The position numbers were made by a program, and so were the translations under genes. 10,299 bases of DNA from an uncultured Neomegalonema sp. (lineage in GTDB: Bacteria; Pseudomonadota; Alphaproteobacteria; Rhodobacterales; Rhodobacteraceae): assembly GCA_937944035.1 (NCBI GenBank), contig CALDZQ010000296.1:1-10299 (forward strand), written 5' to 3'. Positions 6,434 to 10,299 of the stretch are shown here, one piece after another. Positions within the stretch are counted from its first letter, which is position 1; each line of letters starts with the position of its first letter. A model generated the notes under the pieces. That model was not told the DNA's origin. It made no database searches and worked only from the letters and a program-made list of their open reading frames with translations.

Positions 6434-7072
6434 ATGAACACCGATATTCTCACCATCGCCATCGACGGACCCGCCGCGTCGGGTAAAGGCACGATTGCGC
6501 GGGCTGTGGCGGCCAAGTTCGGGCTGCGCCATCTCGACACCGGACTGCTCTACCGCGCCGTCGCCGCGCGCTGTTTGCAGGCGCAAGCCGATCCCGCTGA
6601 TCCGGACGCGGCGACACAAATCGCGCAAACGCTCAAACCCGCAGACCTGGCCCGCTCCGATCTGCGCAGTGCCGAGACGGGCCGCATGGCCTCCGTCGTT
6701 GCTGCCCATCCCCCCGTGCGCGCGGCGCTGCTGCGCTGGCAACGCGATTTCGCGGTCGAGGCTCCGGGCGCGGTGCTCGACGGGCGCGACATCGGCACGG
6801 TCGTCCTCCCCGACGCCCGCGCCAAGCTGTTCGTCACGGCGGAGGCGGATGTCCGCGCGGCCCGCCGCTGGCGTGAGTTGTCGCAAAAATCCGACATCGC
6901 CTACCGCGACGTGCTGCGCGACATCGAAGAGCGCGACGCCCGCGACGCCGGACGCGCCAACGCCCCGATGCGCCAAGCCGACAACGCCGCGACCCTCAAC
7001 ACCACCGAAATGAGCATCGACCGCGCCGTGGACGAGGCCGTCCGCCTCATCGACGCACAGCTGACGGCCTAG
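6434..7072 (+). CDS. cmk: Cytidylate kinase (CMP/dCMP kinase)
   Basis: Phosphorylates CMP and dCMP with ATP in the cytoplasm, supplying CDP and dCDP for nucleic acid and lipid precursors. It has 212 residues, within the usual range of 200-230. The P-loop GPAASGKGT lies at 12-20 and the CMP-site segment LDTGLLYRA at 34-42. SAETGRMASVVA lies at about 79-90, DGRDIGTVVLPDA at 116-128, the LID arginines at 141-145 (RAARR), and the C-terminal ERDARDAGRANAPM at 166-179. ATG 6434 fits the family N-terminus, although no clear Shine-Dalgarno sequence precedes it. In many proteobacteria cmk lies beside aroA and rpsA. Here the upstream side is the accessory segment and the downstream side an unrelated operon, so the locus appears rearranged. 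Confidence 0.97.
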   Translation: MNTDILTIAIDGPAASGKGTIARAVAAKFGLRHLDTGLLYRAVAARCLQAQADPADPDAATQIAQTLKPADLARSDLRSAETGRMASVVAAHPPVRAALLRWQRDFAVEAPGAVLDGRDIGTVVLPDARAKLFVTAEADVRAARRWRELSQKSDIAYRDVLRDIEERDARDAGRANAPMRQADNAATLNTTEMSIDRAVDEAVRLIDAQLTA

Positions 7073-7115
7073 CGATTTCGAGAAAAGCCGAAAGGCTTTT
7101 CGACTCGGAAATCGC
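7072..7115 (+). terminator. Nested hairpin at the cmk stop, probable transcript end
   Basis: The outer stem GCGATTTC (7072-7079) pairs perfectly with GAAATCGC (7108-7115). Inside it, GAAAAGCC (7082-7089), loop GAAA and GGCTTTTC (7094-7101) form an 8-bp perfect stem with a stable GNRA-type tetraloop. The first base is the G of the cmk TAG stop. No T-run follows (GCCAAAACAAAAC), so it may act as a factor-dependent terminator or a 3' stability structure instead of a classical intrinsic terminator. Confidence 0.6.
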
Positions 7116-7214
7116 GCCAAAACAAAACGCCCTAAACCCCGTCTTGTTTTCGCCAAACCGCCTGTTACTCTGATCCCATCAAGGCGCGCTCAAGCGCTGG
7201 CACTAAATCCCTAG

Positions 7215-7221
7215 GGAGGGG
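7215..7221 (+). promoter_or_regulatory. Strong ribosome binding site for the operon's first gene
   Basis: GGAGGGG ends 5 bases before ATG 7227 and is the best Shine-Dalgarno sequence in the window. It fits high translation of the exported SRPBCC protein. The spacer before it (7116-7214) must hold the operon promoter, but I could not pick convincing -35/-10 boxes. Confidence 0.75.
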
Positions 7222-7226
7222 TAAGA

Positions 7227-7772
7227 ATGAAGTTTCTAAGTCTCGCGCTCGGCGCAATCGTTGCCTTTGCACCTGTCATTGCGCAAGCGCACGGGCCGAC
7301 CCGTCAAAAGGTCACGGTCAGTCGTGACGTTGCCGCAGCACCCGCCGATGTTTGGGCCGTGATCGGTAACTTCCAGGACATGAGCTGGCATCCAGCGGTC
7401 CACTCCACGGACGGCGAGAATGACAACGAAATCGACGCAACCCGCGTGTTGACGCTGGGCGCAGAGGATGGCCCGACTATCTCGGAAGTCCTCTATAAAT
7501 ACAGCGATACCGACAAAAAACGCAGCTATTCCTACCGCATCACCGAGGTTGACGTGGAAGTCCTGCCCGTCACCAACTACTCGTCACACCTGACCGTAAA
7601 GCCGGGCAAAGACGGCGGTTCGCTGGTCGAGTGGCGCGGCGCGTTCTATCGCGGCTACCCGAACAACGATCCCCCCGAAAACCTCAATGACGAAGCCGCA
7701 ATCGCCGGCGTCACGGGCGTTTACGAGGCGGGCCTTGATGCCTTGGTCGAGAAGTTCGCGGCGGGTAACTGA
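7227..7772 (+). CDS. Exported SRPBCC protein, MxaD-like
   Basis: A 181-residue protein with a clear Sec signal peptide: MKFLSLALGAIVAFAPVIAQA, cut after Ala21. It therefore acts in the periplasm. The mature part has the START/SRPBCC pattern: RDVAAAPADVWAVIGNFQDM near 33-53, a strand-rich middle (SYSYRITEVDVEVLPVTNY) and a long C-terminal helix (about 149-179). Fusion-free exported SRPBCC proteins of this kind resemble MxaD, which is found near PQQ-dependent methanol or alcohol dehydrogenases and helps methanol oxidation there. That role is inferred from resemblance only; no dehydrogenase, cytochrome or PQQ gene is in the window. The stop touches the next gene's GTG start with no gap, so the two are probably translationally coupled. 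Confidence 0.85.
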   Translation: MKFLSLALGAIVAFAPVIAQAHGPTRQKVTVSRDVAAAPADVWAVIGNFQDMSWHPAVHSTDGENDNEIDATRVLTLGAEDGPTISEVLYKYSDTDKKRSYSYRITEVDVEVLPVTNYSSHLTVKPGKDGGSLVEWRGAFYRGYPNNDPPENLNDEAAIAGVTGVYEAGLDALVEKFAAGN

Positions 7773-8732
7773 GTGACGCCCTCACGATTTATTTTGGCGG
7801 CAGCGGGAACCCTCGCTGCCGTTTTGCTGTGCGGCGGCGCGTATGCCGATGAAGCCTTCGTCACCAACCAGTCCAGCGACGATGTCTCGATCATCGACCT
7901 TGAAACAGGCGAGACCCGCGCGGCCGTGCCGATAGGCGGCAAACCCGCCGGAATCGCCCTCTCCCCCGACGGCAACCGCGCCTATGTGGTCAGCCCGGAG
8001 AGCAAAACCCTCACAGTTCTCGACACCGCCGCCGCCACCATCGCAAAGCGCATCACGCTTGAGGGCGGCCCCCTCGGCATCGCGGTGCATCCCGACGGAT
8101 CGACAGTCTACGTCGCCGACTGGTTCGAGGCGCAGGTCTTCGCCGTCAATCCCGCCATCGCCAAGATCATCGCCAAAATCCCCGTCGGCGACTCCCCCTC
8201 CGGCCTCGCCGTCACCCCCGACGGCGCATTGCTGATCTCCGCCGACCGCGACTCCAACCAACTCTCGCTGATCGACACCGCCACCAACACCCGCCGCGCC
8301 ACCATCCCCGTCGGCGAACGCCCCTTCGGCGTGACGATAGACGCCAGCGGCACACGCGCCTACACCGCCGATGTCGGCTCCGACACCGTCACCGTGGTCG
8401 ATCTGACCACCCGCAAATCCCTCGGCTCAGTCCCCGTCGGAGAGCGTCCCTACGCCGTGGCGCTCACCAACGGCCGCGCCTTCGTGACCGACCAATACGC
8501 CGACACCGTGACCGTCTTCGATGTCGAAACCCTCAAAGTGATCGCCACAATCGATGTGGGTGAATACCCTGAAGGCATTGATATATCAGCGGATGGCGCG
8601 CGCGTGATCGTCGCCAACTGGTTCTCGAACACCGTCTCCGTCATCGACGCCGATACGCTGGAGGTCATCGCCGAACACGACACGGGCGACGGCCCCCGCG
8701 CGTTTGGCGACTTCATCCGCGCCACGCCATGA
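7773..8732 (+). CDS. Exported seven-bladed YVTN beta-propeller protein
   Basis: A 319-residue protein with a signal peptide (hydrophobic 6-22, likely cut after AYA25). It is followed by exactly seven repeats of about 42 residues. Each has a strand like RAYVVSPESKTLTVLD and then a turn like VGERPFGV or IGGKPAGI, the hallmark of YVTN/YncE propellers. The repeats fill the rest of the chain, so the protein is one complete propeller with no extra domain. Such proteins bind partners or ligands in the periplasm, and some belong to PQQ-dependent alcohol oxidation clusters. The MxaD-like neighbour makes this plausible but unproven. GTG 7773 directly follows the upstream TGA and the stop overlaps the next ATG as ATGA. 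A cysteine at 20 (VLLC) is a poor lipobox match, so I do not call a lipoprotein. Confidence 0.9.
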   Translation: MTPSRFILAAAGTLAAVLLCGGAYADEAFVTNQSSDDVSIIDLETGETRAAVPIGGKPAGIALSPDGNRAYVVSPESKTLTVLDTAAATIAKRITLEGGPLGIAVHPDGSTVYVADWFEAQVFAVNPAIAKIIAKIPVGDSPSGLAVTPDGALLISADRDSNQLSLIDTATNTRRATIPVGERPFGVTIDASGTRAYTADVGSDTVTVVDLTTRKSLGSVPVGERPYAVALTNGRAFVTDQYADTVTVFDVETLKVIATIDVGEYPEGIDISADGARVIVANWFSNTVSVIDADTLEVIAEHDTGDGPRAFGDFIRATP

Positions 8733-9094
8733 TCGACCATATCAACATCCCTGTCAGCGACCTCACCGCCGCCCGCGCGTTCTATGACGCCGTCCTCACC
8801 CCGCTGGGCTACGCCTGCATCGCTGAGGACGGCGACGCGGTGGGCTACGGCCATGATAATTGGAGCTTCGGCATCGTCCAGGCCGACGCCCCCGTCACCC
8901 CCCTGCACATCGCCTTCACCGCCCCGTCCCGCGAGGCCGTCACCGCCTTCCACACAGCCGCCCTCAAAGCGGGAGGGACGTGCAACGGCGTACCGGGCGC
9001 GCGCCCTCAATACGGGACAAGCTACTTCGCCGCCTTCATCACCGACCCCGACGGCCACAATATCGAAGCGGTCGCGCGGGGCGCCGCGTGCTGA
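8729..9094 (+). CDS. VOC-fold protein (glyoxalase/dioxygenase superfamily)
   Basis: A 121-residue cytoplasmic protein of the vicinal oxygen chelate fold. It starts MIDHINIPVSDLTAARAFYD, a typical first beta-alpha-beta module, and ends with FAAFITDPDGHNIEAV, the typical last strand. Likely metal ligands are His4, His60 (PLHIAF) and Glu113 (NIEAV). The superfamily covers glyoxalase I, extradiol dioxygenases, fosfomycin-type resistance proteins and many uncharacterised enzymes; nothing here tells which reaction applies. The start overlaps the propeller stop by 4 bases (ATGA) and the end overlaps the next gene by 7, so it is an internal operon member. There is no signal peptide, so it works in a different compartment from the two upstream products. 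Confidence 0.9.
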   Translation: MIDHINIPVSDLTAARAFYDAVLTPLGYACIAEDGDAVGYGHDNWSFGIVQADAPVTPLHIAFTAPSREAVTAFHTAALKAGGTCNGVPGARPQYGTSYFAAFITDPDGHNIEAVARGAAC

Positions 9095-9645
9095 TCCTCT
9101 TCAACAAACCCTTCGGCGTCCTCTCACAGTTCACCGACAAAGGAACCGCCGACAAAGGAAACCAAGGCTCCCCGCGCCAAACCCTGTCCGATTTCATCAC
9201 CATCCCCGACGTGTACGCGGCGGGGAGGCTGGACCGCGACAGCGAGGGCTTGCTCCTCCTCACCGATGACGGCCGTTTGCAAAACAAAATCGCCAGCCCA
9301 AAGCTGAAAATGCCCAAAACCTACCACGTTCAGGTCGAGGGCATCCCCGACACAGCGGCCTTGCGCGCGCTGGAGCAGGGCGTGACGCTGAAAGACGGTC
9401 TAACCAAACCCGCCCAAGCGCGCCTGATCGACGCGCCGCCCGACCTCTGGCCCCGCGATCCCCCCATCCGCGTCCGCCAAAGCATCCCCGATTGCTGGCT
9501 CGAACTCACGATCCGCGAGGGCCGCAACCGCCAGGTCCGCCGCATGACCGCCGCCATCGGCCACCCGACCCTGCGCCTGATCCGCCACAGCGTCGGCGCG
9601 TGGACCGTGAACGGCCTCGCACCGGGCGCTTGGCGGCGCGGGTAA
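9088..9645 (+). CDS. 23S rRNA pseudouridine synthase, RluE type
   Basis: A pseudouridine synthase of the RsuA/RluB/RluE family. It has 185 residues and no N-terminal S4 domain, like RluE, which modifies one uridine of 23S rRNA in E. coli. The active-site motif AGRLDRDSEGLLLLTDDG has its catalytic Asp at 49. Other family motifs are LFNKPFGVLSQF (4-15), PKTYHVQVEG and the C-terminal LTIREGRNRQVRRM with GHPTLRLIR. GTG 9088 was chosen because the family begins at about this Leu-Ile-Leu-Phe-Asn-Lys-Pro, and the frame further upstream translates as an arginine-rich shadow of the VOC gene. It overlaps the VOC gene by 7 bases and probably depends on it for translation. The exact target base is not deducible. 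Confidence 0.93.
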   Translation: MLILFNKPFGVLSQFTDKGTADKGNQGSPRQTLSDFITIPDVYAAGRLDRDSEGLLLLTDDGRLQNKIASPKLKMPKTYHVQVEGIPDTAALRALEQGVTLKDGLTKPAQARLIDAPPDLWPRDPPIRVRQSIPDCWLELTIREGRNRQVRRMTAAIGHPTLRLIRHSVGAWTVNGLAPGAWRRG

Positions 9646-9721
9646 AGGCTGGACGCGGAAAATCAGTGTGATACGCTGCACCGCAACAAACTTCCTACGT
9701 GCAATGCAAGGACCGACGCCA

Positions 9722-10299
9722 ATGGACAGCCCCGCCAGCATGATCGACCCTGACGGCCTCATGGAGTTTTCGGTGGTCTTCACCGACCGCTCGCTGAACC
9801 ATATGTCAAAGGCTTTCCAGGGTGTCATGCGCGACATTCACGGGATGCTCTGCGGGGTCTATAATGCCGATGCCGCCGTTATCGTCCCCGGTGGCGGCAC
9901 ATACGGGATGGAGGCGGTCGCCCGCCAATTCGCCGCCGGAAAACGCTGCATGGTCATCCGCAACGGCTGGTTTTCCTACCGCTGGACGCAGATTTGCGAT
10001 GCGGGCAATATCCCTGAGAGCCTGACGGTCCTCAAAGCCAAGCAGACCGGCAACGCCGAACCGTCCCCCTTCACACCGCCCGCCATCGAGGATGTGGTCA
10101 AAGCGATTGCGGATGAAAAACCGCAAATCGTGTTCGCGCCCCATGTCGAAACCTCCGCCGGAATCATGCTGCCTGACGACTATATCAAGGCGGTCGCGGA
10201 TGCCGTTCACGCGGTCGGTGGCCTCTTTGTGCTGGACTGCATCGCGTCGGGTGCGATGTGGGTGGATATGAAGGCCACGGGCGTCGATGTGCTGATCTC
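9722..10299 (+). CDS. Class V aminotransferase (PLP-dependent), 3' end beyond window
   Basis: 192 codons of a fold-type I PLP enzyme like alanine-glyoxylate or serine-glyoxylate aminotransferases; the frame is open at the right edge. Recognisable parts are the cofactor loop PGGGTYGMEAVARQFA (56-71), APHVETSAGIMLPDDY (139-154) and LDCIASGAMW (171-180), with Asp172 expected to bind the PLP ring nitrogen. The catalytic lysine should come some 20 residues later, outside the window. AAGGA (about 9709-9713) precedes ATG 9722 by roughly 8 bases; internal methionines at 7 and 14 are other possible starts, and relatives I recall begin near MIDPDG (residue 7). It is separated from the operon by 76 bases with no clear terminator or promoter, so it may be read through. 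The amino donor cannot be told. Confidence 0.92.
   Translation, partial: MDSPASMIDPDGLMEFSVVFTDRSLNHMSKAFQGVMRDIHGMLCGVYNADAAVIVPGGGTYGMEAVARQFAAGKRCMVIRNGWFSYRWTQICDAGNIPESLTVLKAKQTGNAEPSPFTPPAIEDVVKAIADEKPQIVFAPHVETSAGIMLPDDYIKAVADAVHAVGGLFVLDCIASGAMWVDMKATGVDVLI

Noticed and set aside
6362..7156. Minus-strand open frame opposite cmk
   Set aside because: cmk on the plus strand has the full kinase motif set; the mirror frame is Gly/Arg/Val-rich and unmatched.
7773..7850. Lipoprotein signal in the propeller protein (Cys20)
   Set aside because: The residues before the cysteine are V-L-L, not a usual lipobox, while AYA gives a normal signal peptidase I site.
8860..9087. Longer pseudouridine synthase reaching back to 8860
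   Set aside because: The upstream part is an Arg/Pro/His-rich shadow of the VOC gene in another frame. Family similarity begins at LILFNKP.

Overview
The window looks like chromosomal DNA of an alphaproteobacterium, most likely Rhodobacterales (roseobacter-type). The evidence is the lpxC-bamD gene pair, the style of the LpxC, UvrA and BamD proteins, short intergenic spacers and GC-rich codon use. The genus cannot be read from this sequence. I see no rRNA, tRNA, CRISPR array or insertion sequence.

Left part (1-5100, all on the minus strand): bamD (3' end cut by the window edge), lpxC and uvrA. LpxC commits the cell to lipid A synthesis and BamD is part of the machine that inserts outer-membrane proteins. 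In many relatives these two genes follow ftsZ, but here uvrA lies upstream, with a 234-base AT-rich spacer that probably carries an lpxC promoter. UvrA is complete, with an unusually lysine-rich tail.

Middle part (5101-6433): an atypical accessory segment. It holds a G-quadruplex-type motif just upstream of uvrA, several strong inverted repeats, a REP-like palindrome and one AT-rich orphan gene (5360-6199, minus). That gene starts at TTG, has its own AT-rich promoter region, and encodes an uncharacterised 279-residue protein with two tandem C-x4-C...C-x2-C zinc-ribbon-like modules. Imperfect 19-bp direct repeats flank it, and a short diverged fragment of a second cmk gene lies on its far side. 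Together these suggest insertion, or homologous replacement, next to cmk.

Right part (6434-10299, all on the plus strand): cmk (CMP kinase), which ends in a nested hairpin overlapping its stop codon. A tightly packed four-gene operon follows (7227-9645) with stop/start contact or overlap at each junction. It encodes an exported MxaD-like SRPBCC protein, an exported seven-bladed YVTN beta-propeller, a small VOC-fold protein and an RluE-type pseudouridine synthase. The first two resemble accessory proteins seen near PQQ-dependent alcohol dehydrogenases, but no dehydrogenase is in the window. The last gene is a class V aminotransferase cut by the right edge.

Most of the window is ordinary housekeeping DNA. 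The part worth a second look is 5101-6433, above all the orphan zinc-ribbon gene and the scars around it.
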